Notes: generated from the letters alone by a model not told the origin. Positions 35,467 to 43,917 are shown, counted from the first letter of the stretch. The stretch: DNA of 64,000 bases from Bacteroidota bacterium (GCA_024643795.1 JAHEMF010000001.1:62001-126000); one strand, 5' to 3'. Numbers and translations are program-made.

Positions 35467-36015
35467 ATGGCTTCAATATTCGCCCATGGTTTTCTTGCCT
35501 TTAGCCTAGGAAATTCGCTGGAAAAAGAAATGATTACCAGCAAAGTCTTGTGGACCGGGATTTTCTTATCTATAATTCCAGATATGGATGTGATCGCCTT
35601 TGCATTTGGCATTCCTTACGAATCAATTTGGGGGCATCGAGGGGTAAGTCATTCCATACTATTTGCTTTGATCACCAGCACTTTGATCTCAATGTATTTC
35701 ATCAAGTCACTAAAGCATTCCGGATCATCGTCAGGAATATTTATCTTTTTATTCCTTTCAATGGTGTCACATGGCTTTCTTGACGCAATGACAACTGGAG
35801 GATTAGGCGTTGGTTTTTTTATTCCATTTGATACTGATCGCTACTTCTTTAATTACAGACCCATTTTGGTATCTCCAATAGGGATAGATTCATTTCTGAG
35901 TTCATGGGGGCTGGCAGTCATACTCAGCGAAATAAAAACTGTTGGACTTGTTTGTGTGTTGTTACTATTATCAGCATTTGTCAGGAAACGCTTCATTACT
36001 AAACAAAATCAATGA
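35467..36015 (+). CDS. YdjM-type membrane-bound metal-dependent hydrolase-like protein
   Basis: A 182-residue protein with about four helices and the YdjM/DUF457 metal-site pattern. It opens FAHGFLAFSLG, followed by IIPDMDVIAFAFG (Asp-x-Asp), WGHRGVSHSILFAL (His-Arg-Gly-x-x-His-Ser) and VSHGFLDAMTTGG (Ser-His-x-x-x-Asp). Members of this family are linked to phospholipid or stress responses in some bacteria; the substrate is unknown. Its stop overlaps the next ATG (ATGA), so it is coupled to two thioredoxin-fold genes. Confidence 0.86.
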   Translation: MASIFAHGFLAFSLGNSLEKEMITSKVLWTGIFLSIIPDMDVIAFAFGIPYESIWGHRGVSHSILFALITSTLISMYFIKSLKHSGSSSGIFIFLFLSMVSHGFLDAMTTGGLGVGFFIPFDTDRYFFNYRPILVSPIGIDSFLSSWGLAVILSEIKTVGLVCVLLLLSAFVRKRFITKQNQ

Positions 36016-36518
36016 AATACAGCTTCTGGGCTATTAAATCTATATGTTTTGTAATAATATTATTAACAAAACCCTCTATGACTTTAGCTCAAGAAGCGGA
36101 GGTGTTGAAATGGAATGGTTTTGAACCATATCTAAACTACCAGAATGATACCACTTATGTGATAAACTTTTGGGCCACATGGTGCAAACCTTGTGTTAAA
36201 GAATTACCTGCATTGGACTCCTTAAACGCTACTTTTGCTTCCAATCCCGTAAGAGTTATACTTGTGTCAATGGATTTCAAAAGTCAATTGAATAGTCACC
36301 TTAATCCTTTCATAATCGAAAAAGATATTCAATCAAATGTTTTGCTGCTTGATGAAATTGATTACGACAAATGGATCAATAAAGTTGACTCAACATGGAA
36401 AGGTGCAATACCTGCGACGCTCATATATAATTACCAAAAACGATTCCGAAAATTTTATGTTAAAGAATTTACCTTCGCAGAAATTGAAAAAATAATAAAT
36501 AATATAATAAAACAATAA
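36012..36518 (+). CDS. TlpA-like thioredoxin-fold protein
   Basis: A 168-residue exported thioredoxin-fold protein: signal peptide to ~27, then the redox motif NFWATWCKPCVKELPALD (Trp-Cys-Lys-Pro-Cys), IPATLIYNYQK with the cis-Pro, and an amphipathic C-terminal helix. It likely reduces or exchanges disulfides in the periplasm, for example in cytochrome c maturation. It overlaps the membrane protein gene upstream by four bases and is followed two bases later by a second redoxin. It lacks the extra N-terminal domain of the longer TlpA proteins. Confidence 0.88.
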   Translation: MKYSFWAIKSICFVIILLTKPSMTLAQEAEVLKWNGFEPYLNYQNDTTYVINFWATWCKPCVKELPALDSLNATFASNPVRVILVSMDFKSQLNSHLNPFIIEKDIQSNVLLLDEIDYDKWINKVDSTWKGAIPATLIYNYQKRFRKFYVKEFTFAEIEKIINNIIKQ

Positions 36519-36520
36519 CC

Positions 36521-37135
36521 ATGAGAAAGATACTTCTAAATTCAATACTAATCGTAACTCTAGTTTTATTGACAGCTAGCTTAACAATTGCCGACGGCAT
36601 AACAATTGGTCAGTCTGCACCTGAATTCAAACTAAAAAATGTAAATGAAGAGATGGTATCTCTAAGTGATTATAATGATAAGAAAGGAGTGATTGTTATT
36701 TTCACCTGCAACCATTGCCCATTTAGTAAAAAATATGAATCAAGGATAAAGATGTTAAATGATAAAATGCAATCCAAGGGATTTCCTGTAGTGGCCATTA
36801 ACCCAAATGATGTATCCCAAGTGCCGGAAGACTCATTTACCGAGATGCAAAAGCGTGCATATGAGCAATCATATACCTTCCCTTATCTGTATGATGAGTC
36901 TCAGGATATCGCAAAGGCTTATGGCGCTGCAAGAACTCCGCATGTTTTTATACTTGTAAATAATGAAAGCAAGTTTACCGTGGAATACATTGGTGCGATC
37001 GACAATAACGTTGAAGATTCAGAAGCTGTAACAGCAAAGTATGTTGAAGATGCTATTGAAGCTATTATCATAGGAGAAAAGCCTAAGAAAAATGAAACAA
37101 AAGCGATTGGGTGTACTATAAAGTGGAAAAAGTAA
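36521..37135 (+). CDS. Periplasmic AhpC/TSA-like thioredoxin family protein
   Basis: A 204-residue exported redoxin: signal peptide to ~24, then IGQSAPEFKLKNVNEEMVSL, the active-site FTCNHCPFSKKYESR (Cys-x-x-Cys), VVAINPNDVSQVPEDSF, ARTPHVFIL with the cis-Pro, and DNNVEDSEAV. The NHCP-F/Y pattern is that of a widespread redoxin group often annotated as thioredoxin family or alkyl hydroperoxide reductase-like. It probably reduces peroxides or disulfides in the periplasm with the preceding TlpA-like protein. The C-terminus has a third Cys (KAIGCTIKW) that could act in resolution. Confidence 0.88.
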   Translation: MRKILLNSILIVTLVLLTASLTIADGITIGQSAPEFKLKNVNEEMVSLSDYNDKKGVIVIFTCNHCPFSKKYESRIKMLNDKMQSKGFPVVAINPNDVSQVPEDSFTEMQKRAYEQSYTFPYLYDESQDIAKAYGAARTPHVFILVNNESKFTVEYIGAIDNNVEDSEAVTAKYVEDAIEAIIIGEKPKKNETKAIGCTIKWKK

Positions 37136-37141
37136 AAACCT

Positions 37142-38386
37142 TTACTCTTCCATATTAATAGAGTGGCCCATCTTATCCCTTTTTGTTTTCAGGTACAAAC
37201 GGTTGTGTTCATTTGACTTGATCTGTAAAGGAATATTCTCAACTATTTCCAAACCATAGCCTATCAACCCTGCTCTCTTTGTTGGATTATTTGTCATAAG
37301 TTTCATCTTGGTAACACCAAGATCTCTCAGTATCTGTGCACCTACCCCATAATCTCTCTCATCCATTTCAAATCCAAGTTCAAGGTTGGCTTCTACAGTA
37401 TCCCTCCCCATCTCTTGCAATTTATATGCTTTAAGTTTGTTTAGTAAGCCTATTCCCCTTCCTTCCTGGTTCATATAAACAATTACACCTTTGCCTTCCT
37501 CTTCTATCATCTCCATTGCCTTTTGTAACTGAGGCCCACAATCACACCTACAGGAGCCGAATATATCGCCGGTGAGGCACGAAGAGTGAACTCTTACAAG
37601 AACAGGTTCCTTTTTATCCCACTCCCCTTTTACTAGTGCTAAATGCTCCTGACCATTCGTTAATTGCTTATATGCAATAAGGTCAAAATCGCCGTGCGTA
37701 GTAGGCAACTTAATGTTCACTTCTTTTTCAATCAAACTTTCTGTTTTAAGGCGGTAAGAGATCAGATCTTCAATAGAAATGATTTTCAGATTAAATCTCT
37801 CAGCTATCTTCATCAGATCTGGCAGCCGCGCCATTGATCCATCTTCATTCATTATCTCAACTAAAACACCGGCATGTTCAAAACCTGCTAACCTTGAAAG
37901 GTCAACCGCCGCTTCAGTATGCCCAGCTCTTCTCAACACTCCTCCTTTTCTACTTCTTAATGGAAAAATATGTCCTGGACGCCCCAGATCCTCAGGTTTA
38001 GTGTCTTTATTGATCAAAGCATTAATAGTCTTTGACCGATCTGAGGCTGATATACCTGTTGTGCATCCATGTCCTAAAAGGTCTACCGAGATGGTAAATG
38101 GTGTTTCATGACTGCTTGTATTATTCTGAACCATCATTTCGAGCTTCAGCTCCTCACAACGTTCAGTGGTTATTGAAACACATATCAGTCCTCTTCCATG
38201 AGTTGCCATGAAGTTCACAACTTCTGGAGTTGCATTCCTTGCAGCAGTTATGAAGTCGCCTTCGTTTTCACGATCAGCGTCATCAACTACTATAATCACT
38301 TTACCAGCCTTAATATCTTCTAGTGCCTCTTCAATTTTATTAAGTACTAAAGGGCTACTATCTATAGGATTACCGAACGTTGTCAT
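37142..38386 (-). CDS. ribBA: Bifunctional 3,4-dihydroxy-2-butanone-4-phosphate synthase / GTP cyclohydrolase II
   Basis: Catalyses both opening steps of riboflavin synthesis. It is 414 residues. The N-terminal DHBP synthase half (~1-205) shows [38 protein letters not shown] and the closing domain. The C-terminal GTP cyclohydrolase II half carries [25 protein letters not shown] (zinc Cys residues), [15 protein letters not shown] and [10 protein letters not shown]. The ATG at 38386 is preferred over a TTG three codons upstream because TAATTTTG ends only six bases before that ATG. I see no FMN riboswitch upstream. It converges on the redoxin gene with a 6-base gap. Confidence 0.96.
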   Translation of the reverse strand: MTTFGNPIDSSPLVLNKIEEALEDIKAGKVIIVVDDADRENEGDFITAARNATPEVVNFMATHGRGLICVSITTERCEELKLEMMVQNNTSSHETPFTISVDLLGHGCTTGISASDRSKTINALINKDTKPEDLGRPGHIFPLRSRKGGVLRRAGHTEAAVDLSRLAGFEHAGVLVEIMNEDGSMARLPDLMKIAERFNLKIISIEDLISYRLKTESLIEKEVNIKLPTTHGDFDLIAYKQLTNGQEHLALVKGEWDKKEPVLVRVHSSCLTGDIFGSCRCDCGPQLQKAMEMIEEEGKGVIVYMNQEGRGIGLLNKLKAYKLQEMGRDTVEANLELGFEMDERDYGVGAQILRDLGVTKMKLMTNNPTKRAGLIGYGLEIVENIPLQIKSNEHNRLYLKTKRDKMGHSINMEE

Positions 38387-38392
38387 ATGCTG

Positions 38393-38400
38393 CAAAATTA
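38393..38400 (-). promoter_or_regulatory. -7 promoter element abutting ribBA
   Basis: TAATTTTGCAG on the minus strand, an exact TAnnTTTG match, is followed after six bases by ATG, so the transcript may lack a leader. Confidence 0.55.
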
Positions 38401-38649
38401 GGGATTAATGACCTTTAGTGTTATAAAGCGGTAAATTATTGGCGAAAAGAGAATGTTAGTTACGATTTCTTACAGAGTGTTTTACTTTACATTATTTCAT
38501 AATATACTGATATTAAGTATATTAATTAAAATAACCACACAAAAAATTACATACAGAACTATCTTTCTTACAAATGAGATTAATTGAACTTTTTGAATCA
38601 ATTGAAACCTAAAAACGACGTTAAATTGTATTCAGAAAAAGTTCTTTTA
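38401..38649. other. AT-rich gene-free stretch upstream of the hairpin array
   Basis: No open frame, RNA gene or clear promoter was found apart from the ribBA -7 box at its left edge. The sequence is AT-rich with short inverted repeats such as ATACTGATATTAAGTAT near 38503-38519. It may hold the promoter of the putative structured RNA to its right, but no exact TAnnTTTG is present on the plus strand. Confidence 0.4.
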
Positions 38650-38663
38650 ACAATCATAAAAAT

Positions 38664-38681
38664 CCAGCCCCGTAAGGCTGG
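38664..38681. repeat. CCGTAA hairpin, copy 1
   Basis: CCAGCC (38664-38669), loop CCGTAA, GGCTGG (38676-38681). This is the divergent copy: pairs 1 and 3 are C-G and A-T where the others have G-C and G-C, so pairing is kept. Confidence 0.85.
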
Positions 38682-38733
38682 TTCTCATAGCAGGGTTTGT
38701 TTGGGTTGACTATGGATGAGAACGGATGCAAAA

Positions 38734-38753
38734 GGCGGCCCCGTAAGGCCGCC
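38734..38753. repeat. CCGTAA hairpin, copy 2
   Basis: GGCGGCC, loop CCGTAA, GGCCGCC. The stem is extended beyond a 3-base AAA bulge by GATGCA (38725-38730) pairing with TGCATC (38754-38759). Confidence 0.9.
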
Positions 38754-38830
38754 TGCATCTGTGTAACCCTTTGAGAAATTTAACCGTAGAATGTCATGAT
38801 TTGGTTTTTGGTTAGTTTTTAGGTTGATTG

Positions 38831-38870
38831 TCAGAGGTGGGCGGCCCCGTAAGGCCGCGCCGCCATCTGA
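38831..38870. repeat. CCGTAA hairpin, copy 3 with long stem
   Basis: The core GCGGCC-CCGTAA-GGCCGC (38841-38858) is extended by GGTGG pairing with CCGCC (one wobble pair) and TCAGA with TCTGA, with single-base bulges at 38859 and 38865. About 16 pairs in all. Confidence 0.9.
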
Positions 38871-38891
38871 TCACTAAAGACGGAGAATCTA

Positions 38892-38919
38892 GGCGGCCCC
38901 GTAAGGCCGCCATTTTTTT
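38892..38919 (+). terminator. CCGTAA hairpin, copy 4, with T-run (terminator-like)
   Basis: GGCGGCC (38892-38898), loop CCGTAA, GGCCGCC (38905-38911), one A, then seven T on the plus strand. There is no upstream plus-strand gene for it to serve. On the minus strand no U-run follows the stem, so it is a poor terminator for the glycosyltransferase operon that stops at 38923. Confidence 0.65.
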
Positions 38920-38922
38920 ATT

Positions 38923-40086
38923 TTAAAGTGATTCAAAGATTTTCAACAACTCACCTCCTATTTTCCTAACGGAAAATTTATCATCAACAAATTTTCTACC
39001 ATTCTCCCCAAGCTCATCAGCAAATACATGATTGCCTAATAAATTAAGGATATGGGCAGCCAATTCCTGTGGATTATCTCCAACTAATATTTCACGACCC
39101 GACCGGGCTCCAAGTGGTATAAAGCTCATAGTTGTAGTTACACATGGGACTCTCATAGACATGGCTTCCAGTATTTTGTTCTGCAAGCCGGTACCCATTC
39201 TCATTGGTGCGATAAATATTTTGGAACATGCATAAACTGTTCTAATGTCATCTACCCATCCTGTAATTGTTACATTACCCCCATCCAAAGCTCTGACACT
39301 GGAAGATGGATTTGCTCCGGCAATTATCAATTGGATATCAGGAAACTTCGCCCAGACCAATGGCATAATTTCGTTTACTAAAAATTCAGCAGCATCAACA
39401 TTAGGTAAATAATTCATGTTACCAACAAAACATATACCTTTTTTATCAATAACATTAGATGATTGAAAGTAATCTGAATCAACAGCATTCGGCAGAATTA
39501 AAATGTGCCCTATATCATTATTGTCAAAGCTTGATCTATCCTGTTCACTTATGATCAAACTCACATCAAATTGCTTGATCATTTTTTTCTCGAATTCACG
39601 TACCAGATTAAGCTCTCTTTTGAATAAGGGTTTGAGTAAGATCGAAGACTTTTGAAGACGCTGAAGTGTACCTACTGCAAATGCGTCCTGAAAGTCGATC
39701 ACTTTTTTACCATTATATTCTCTTGAATAAAGTGCTGTCCTAATCAACTGACAATAAACAATATCAGGACGAATATCATTTATTTGACTTTGCATTTTCC
39801 TCTCAATTGCTTTTGAATAGAAGTATCCTACCTGCAAAGGCAATGATCTGAATAATGAAGTTATCAGATTCAATCCTATCTGAAATTTTGATAGTTTAAA
39901 TACATTTACAGATTTACAATGTTGTTGCAACAACTCCATTCCCTGAACAGACACATCGCTATCAGAAAGAGCGATCACGTGAAGTTCATGAACCTGAGAC
40001 AACATCTTGATATGCTGCATCGCTCTAAGCTTATCACCTTTTTCCAACGGGTATGGAAATCTGCTTAGAAGAAAAACTATTCTCAT
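38923..40086 (-). CDS. Glycosyltransferase family 4 (GT-B fold)
   Basis: A 387-residue cytoplasmic GT-B enzyme of the sugar-transferase type tied to exopolysaccharide operons. The N-terminal acceptor domain opens IVFLLSRFPYPLEKGDKLRA. The C-terminal nucleotide-sugar domain shows GNMNYLPNVDAAEFLV, VTITGWVDDIRTVYACSKIFIAPMRMGTGLQNKILEAMSM, and the Glu of the family's E-x7-E region. Sugar and acceptor are unknown. Its ATG overlaps the stop of the upstream glycosyltransferase by four bases. It is the last gene of the LptF/G-GT4-GT4 operon, so it likely builds an envelope glycan. Confidence 0.88.
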   Translation of the reverse strand: MRIVFLLSRFPYPLEKGDKLRAMQHIKMLSQVHELHVIALSDSDVSVQGMELLQQHCKSVNVFKLSKFQIGLNLITSLFRSLPLQVGYFYSKAIERKMQSQINDIRPDIVYCQLIRTALYSREYNGKKVIDFQDAFAVGTLQRLQKSSILLKPLFKRELNLVREFEKKMIKQFDVSLIISEQDRSSFDNNDIGHILILPNAVDSDYFQSSNVIDKKGICFVGNMNYLPNVDAAEFLVNEIMPLVWAKFPDIQLIIAGANPSSSVRALDGGNVTITGWVDDIRTVYACSKIFIAPMRMGTGLQNKILEAMSMRVPCVTTTMSFIPLGARSGREILVGDNPQELAAHILNLLGNHVFADELGENGRKFVDDKFSVRKIGGELLKIFESL

Positions 40087-41282
40087 TGAATCATATTTTT
40101 ATAGAATTCAATTATAGAGTCTCCAATCTTTAGTGGATCAAAGTCTTGCTTAGCAAGTTTTAATGCGCCTTCTTGTATCAATTTTAAAAAATCATGGTCA
40201 TGGCAAAAATTCAGGATAGCTGAAGCAAATTCTTCAGGAGTATCAGCAATTACAATGTTCTTGTTTTTGATATAATTGATACCTTCAGCTCCAATAGTTG
40301 TTGATATTACCGCCTTTCCGGCACAAAGTGCTTCAACTATTTTGACTCTCATTCCACCACCAGACAATAATGGAACAAGCATTACACTTTTGTTACTTAT
40401 GTAATCAGAAGCATTTGCGACCTTTTCTTCAACTACTATTCTTTCGTCTTTTATTTTGAAAAACCTATCAGGCATTTTATTTCCGGCCAAATAAATTTTC
40501 ATATTAATTTCAGAACCTTTTAATAATGGAATCACTTTTACCATCAACCAGTCCAATGCCTCAATATTAGGAAGCCAATCCATGCTTCCCAAATGATAAA
40601 AATTTATTGTTTCAGTTTTTCTTGTCCTATCAATACTGTCCAATGCAGTAAGTCCAATGGGGGCAACAATAATAGGCTTTCGGTAACCTAATTGTTCAAA
40701 AGCAACTTTATCCTGTATAGAAATGGGGATCAAAGCATCCACTTCCTTGATAGCCTGCATCTCATATCTTTTAAGTCGTTTAGCAAGAAATTTGAGATAT
40801 AACTTCCTAATTGGATTGCCTTCCTGCAATGCAAGCCGTTCCCATATCTTATATTCAACATTATGTGCACGTAACACCACCTTTGCTTTTGAATGGTTGC
40901 GTATTGTTTTCACATACGGACACATATAAAGGCTCTCAATTTGGATAACATCAAACTGATGATCTGTTAATACACTTATTAAAAGTTTATGCATTTCAGC
41001 ACAATCGAACCTTTGAATATTGTATGACCCAGATTGAAATAAATTTGAGAATGCCTCCGAATATTTAATTTCAGTATCCACAAAAACTGATTCAAGTGAA
41101 TATGATTCTTTGTACCACTCGGGGATTTCGCTTATAGCTATGTGATGTTTTGCAGTATTCAATGCCAAAACCTTAACCTTGGCACCACATCCAGCCAGTG
41201 AATGAGTAAGACTATGCATGGCCATTGCTCCTCCATCTCTGGGAGGAAAAGGAACCCTTAAACATAGTTGTAGAATTTTCAC
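40083..41282 (-). CDS. Glycosyltransferase family 4 (GT-B fold)
   Basis: A 399-residue GT-B enzyme related in layout to its downstream neighbour. The N-terminus LQLCLRVPFPPRDGGAMAMHSL is followed by an acceptor domain with LRAHNVEYKIWERLA. The donor domain has FYHLGSMDWLPNIEALDWLM and VPLLSGGGMRVKIVEALCAGKAVIST. It transfers a sugar from a nucleotide donor, details unknown. Four-base overlaps on both sides (with the LptF/G-like gene and the second transferase) imply tight co-expression. The shared DWLPNIEALDW/NYLPNVDAAEF motif suggests the two genes arose by duplication. Confidence 0.88.
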   Translation of the reverse strand: MKILQLCLRVPFPPRDGGAMAMHSLTHSLAGCGAKVKVLALNTAKHHIAISEIPEWYKESYSLESVFVDTEIKYSEAFSNLFQSGSYNIQRFDCAEMHKLLISVLTDHQFDVIQIESLYMCPYVKTIRNHSKAKVVLRAHNVEYKIWERLALQEGNPIRKLYLKFLAKRLKRYEMQAIKEVDALIPISIQDKVAFEQLGYRKPIIVAPIGLTALDSIDRTRKTETINFYHLGSMDWLPNIEALDWLMVKVIPLLKGSEINMKIYLAGNKMPDRFFKIKDERIVVEEKVANASDYISNKSVMLVPLLSGGGMRVKIVEALCAGKAVISTTIGAEGINYIKNKNIVIADTPEEFASAILNFCHDHDFLKLIQEGALKLAKQDFDPLKIGDSIIEFYKNMIQ

Positions 41283-42697
41283 TTTTTTGATTTTTTAATA
41301 AATCTGGTGAAGAATGACTTATAAGAATCCATATCAAACAAAGCGGAGTCGTGGGTAGCCTTATAAACAAGAAAAACACCAATAGGTAACAATAAAACCG
41401 GTGCAATCCACATACCTACTTTTGCTTCTATCACTCCCTCTCTGGCAAACTTTTCACCCATTATGGAAGTAATATGAAAGATCAGGAAGAAAACAACAGA
41501 AACTACCACAGGCATCCCTATACCACCCTTTCTTATTATAGCACCCAATGGAGCGCCAATTAAAAAAAGAATAAAGCACGCTATAGAAAGCGTGTATTTC
41601 CTATGCCATTCAATTGAAAACCTTGAAATCAATCGCTCACGGGAATCAAGCTCATCACTTGCACTCAACAAATAGGACTTAATGTTCCTAGCTGAACTTA
41701 AAGCATTTTCATAAAGGCCGGGGTGATCATTTACCAATAAAGCATAATTATTTTCGGTGAAAGAAGTGTCAATCTTTATCGAACTTGTAAAAAGACTATC
41801 TCTGAAACCGATATAATAAGTTTTAAGAGTATTGTTTATCTCAGATTTCCTGTAAGCAAGTTGAACATCAAAAGTATCCAGTGCGGATCTCAACTGATTA
41901 ATGTTCATCATCTGATAATTATCTTTAAACAGGTCTTCATTTGTGCGGTTGAGTTTAAAAGTGGAGAGGTCAAACCTGATACGGTAACTTTTGAATTTAG
42001 TACGAAGCAAGGGTTCATTGTTTGCTTTAACTCCAACTGCAGATTGTTCCTCATAGCTGTTACCCTCGTACAGATTAATAATAAGAAATTTCTCATCTTC
42101 TGACATTGCCATCTTGCCAGACTTTGCCATAACAACCTTTACATTTCCTCTGTTTGCTGAATGATCATATATGATCACATTCTGTAAAGTTTGATTATCT
42201 GATTCTTTTTTCCCGATCTTAATAGAGTAACCATCGATCCCATTATAAAATATCCCTTCTCTTATGTACAGCGCTGGTTTTTGTTGACGGACATCGTATA
42301 AAAGTGATCCCATCTTTAAGTTTGTGTAAGGTAGCAACACGTTAGAAAAGTAAAATGCCAGAACGCTTATCAATACTGCAACTACCAATAAAGGAGCAAG
42401 TATACGCTGCAAGGAGATTCCTGCTGATTTTGCAGCCACCAATTCATAATTTTCAGCCAAATTACCAAGTGTCATGATAGAGGATACCAGGATTGCAAGT
42501 GGCAAGGCCAGTGGCACCAATGTGGCAGATGCATAAAACAGTAATTCGGATACTACATACCATTCCAGGCCTTTGCCAACCAGGTCATCGATATACTTCC
42601 AAAGAAATTGCATCAGCAAAATAAAAAGCACAACAAAAAATGTAGCCGCAAAAGGACCAATGAATGATGTCAGAACTAATTTGTAAAGCTTCTTCAA
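41279..42697 (-). CDS. LptF/LptG (YjgP/YjgQ) family permease
   Basis: A 472-residue inner-membrane protein. N-terminal helices (SFIGPFAATFFVVLFILLMQFLWKYIDDLVGKGL) precede a periplasmic beta-jellyroll domain (~110-340), and three C-terminal helices include GGIGMPVVVSVVFFLIFHIT. LptF/G form the lipopolysaccharide extraction channel with LptB, handing LPS to the Lpt bridge. It starts at TTG (no ATG precedes the first helix) in a ~63-base divergent region. It leads the operon with two glycosyltransferases, consistent with LPS or surface-glycan assembly. Confidence 0.9.
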   Translation of the reverse strand: MKKLYKLVLTSFIGPFAATFFVVLFILLMQFLWKYIDDLVGKGLEWYVVSELLFYASATLVPLALPLAILVSSIMTLGNLAENYELVAAKSAGISLQRILAPLLVVAVLISVLAFYFSNVLLPYTNLKMGSLLYDVRQQKPALYIREGIFYNGIDGYSIKIGKKESDNQTLQNVIIYDHSANRGNVKVVMAKSGKMAMSEDEKFLIINLYEGNSYEEQSAVGVKANNEPLLRTKFKSYRIRFDLSTFKLNRTNEDLFKDNYQMMNINQLRSALDTFDVQLAYRKSEINNTLKTYYIGFRDSLFTSSIKIDTSFTENNYALLVNDHPGLYENALSSARNIKSYLLSASDELDSRERLISRFSIEWHRKYTLSIACFILFLIGAPLGAIIRKGGIGMPVVVSVVFFLIFHITSIMGEKFAREGVIEAKVGMWIAPVLLLPIGVFLVYKATHDSALFDMDSYKSFFTRFIKKSKK

Positions 42698-42760
42698 GTT
42701 AATTACCCTTGTACTTCGAAACGAAGGTTGTTCTGAATTATTTGCAAATTGTAAAAGAAG

Positions 42761-43393
42761 ATGAGCCCGAAAGATACAAAATTGACCTTTAGCCCATCAG
42801 AATTAGACTTTCTGGGTAACAAAAAAGTGATCGATCTAAAATCCTCTATCCTGGATCGAATTGAGCTTAGGTTAGGACAAATCCGGCTCAATCTTCTTCA
42901 AAACTCTCAAAACTGGGCTATCTCATCTTCACTACTTGAAAATAGAGGTAAAATTACCCGTGGAGAGAATCATTTAGGATATCCATGGCGAATACTGGAT
43001 TTCCCAAGTAATTTTTCAGGCCTTGATTCCTTTTCATTGCGACATTTATTCTGGTGGGGAAACCATTGTTCAGTCACCTTACATATAGCAAACCAGCGTT
43101 CTACAAAATTCATAAATGATGATTTCCAAAAGCTACTCGAAATAATAGCAAAACCTCAGAACAATTTCTTGATAGGGTCTACCAGGAATATGTGGTCTAA
43201 TAAAATTACCGACCACATAGATATTGCCAGTATAAATAATCCGACAAAATATATTAATGACTTTTATACCAACAACAAATTTATCAGGATCACTCGTATT
43301 CTTGACCTTGACCGAATTAATGAACTGGAAAGTTTCTGTATTGAAACAGCCGAATTATTGTTTAACCCCAACTACAGTATCAAGCACCGATGA
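42761..43393 (+). CDS. Conserved-looking cytoplasmic protein of unknown function
   Basis: A 210-residue soluble protein with no signal peptide or membrane segment. Notable parts are an N-terminal KVIDLKSSILDRIELRLGQIRLNLL helix. A central Trp/Gly/Asn-rich block follows: ENHLGYPWRILDFPSNFSG, LRHLFWWGNHCSVTLHIAN. A C-terminal RILDLDRINELESFCIETAELLF ends the protein. No family was recognised. The block of aromatic residues with His-Cys (WGNHCSV) could be a functional site. An AAAAGAAG run precedes the ATG. The 3' end overlaps the convergent START-like gene by 14 bases. Confidence 0.65.
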   Translation: MSPKDTKLTFSPSELDFLGNKKVIDLKSSILDRIELRLGQIRLNLLQNSQNWAISSSLLENRGKITRGENHLGYPWRILDFPSNFSGLDSFSLRHLFWWGNHCSVTLHIANQRSTKFINDDFQKLLEIIAKPQNNFLIGSTRNMWSNKITDHIDIASINNPTKYINDFYTNNKFIRITRILDLDRINELESFCIETAELLFNPNYSIKHR

Positions 43394-43769
43394 TCTGCTT
43401 GAGATTATGAATTTGCGTGTCCCATAGTCTGGCTACTTCATCCTTGTCACCCGGTTCAGAAAAATCAGTTATCATAAGGGCAACATCCGAGGTTAAGTCA
43501 TCTGTCAGAATTTCAAATTCAAAATAACCCTCTTCACCTTCATCCAACCATTTAAACCGAACAAGTTGATTATCTCTCTTGTGAGCTACTTTGGCATGAC
43601 TTTCAGATCCTGCCCAATTAAATGTATAAACTCCCTCTTTAAATGTTACATCATCGGCAAACCATTCCGAAAGCCCGGAAGGAGTACTTAAATAGTTAAA
43701 TAATATTTTGGGAGAACAGTGTAGTTCAAATTCTATTTGGATCTTTTCCTTCTTGGTCATTCCTATCAT
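43380..43769 (-). CDS. START-like (SRPBCC superfamily) domain protein
   Basis: A 129-residue single-domain protein with the AHSA1/START-like pattern: IQIEFELHCSPKILFNYLSTPSGLSEWFADDVTF at the start, then VRFKWLDEGEEGYFEFEI and a long C-terminal helix (EVARLWDTQIHNLKQIIG). Such helix-grip folds bind hydrophobic ligands or chaperones. The partner is unknown. ATG at 43769 is used; a second ATG three codons later is also possible. It is the tail-to-tail neighbour of the unknown 210-residue gene. Confidence 0.8.
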   Translation of the reverse strand: MIGMTKKEKIQIEFELHCSPKILFNYLSTPSGLSEWFADDVTFKEGVYTFNWAGSESHAKVAHKRDNQLVRFKWLDEGEEGYFEFEILTDDLTSDVALMITDFSEPGDKDEVARLWDTQIHNLKQIIGA

Positions 43770-43917
43770 AAAAAGTTATTAATTAAAAATCAAATGGCAA
43801 TTTAATAAAATTCAAGTGGACAATATATAAATATTTATTCAAAACAAACCTATTCAAAGTACTGCTATCACTGCCTAATTTAGCAGAAAAGTGGTAAATT
43901 AGAGTTTTAAATTTAAA

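Larger units (their letters stand above)
38650..38922 (+). ncRNA. Candidate structured non-coding RNA with four CCGTAA-loop hairpins
   Basis: About 270 bases between ribBA and the glycosyltransferase stop hold four hairpins with the same six-base apex CCGTAA and GC-rich stems, in an otherwise AT-rich setting. Stem sequences differ between copies in a compensatory way, while the loop does not change. Extra pairing is visible: GTTCTCAT (38681-38688) with ATGAGAAC (38716-38723), GATGCA with TGCATC flanking copy 2, and TCAGAGGTGG with CCGCCATCTGA flanking copy 3. The last hairpin is followed by TTTTTTT on the plus strand, so a plus-strand RNA ending there is most likely. It could instead be a 3' untranslated region of the leftward operon, or a set of dispersed palindromic repeats. 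No known RNA family was recognised. Confidence 0.45.

Noticed and set aside
38387-38660. FMN riboswitch upstream of ribBA
   Set aside because: The -7 box sits six bases from the ATG, so there is no leader to hold it, and no RFN-like conserved segment was seen.
38664-38911. CRISPR array at the four repeated hairpins
   Set aside because: Only four copies, each a palindrome, spacing between starts is irregular (about 70, 107 and 51 bases), and there are no cas genes.
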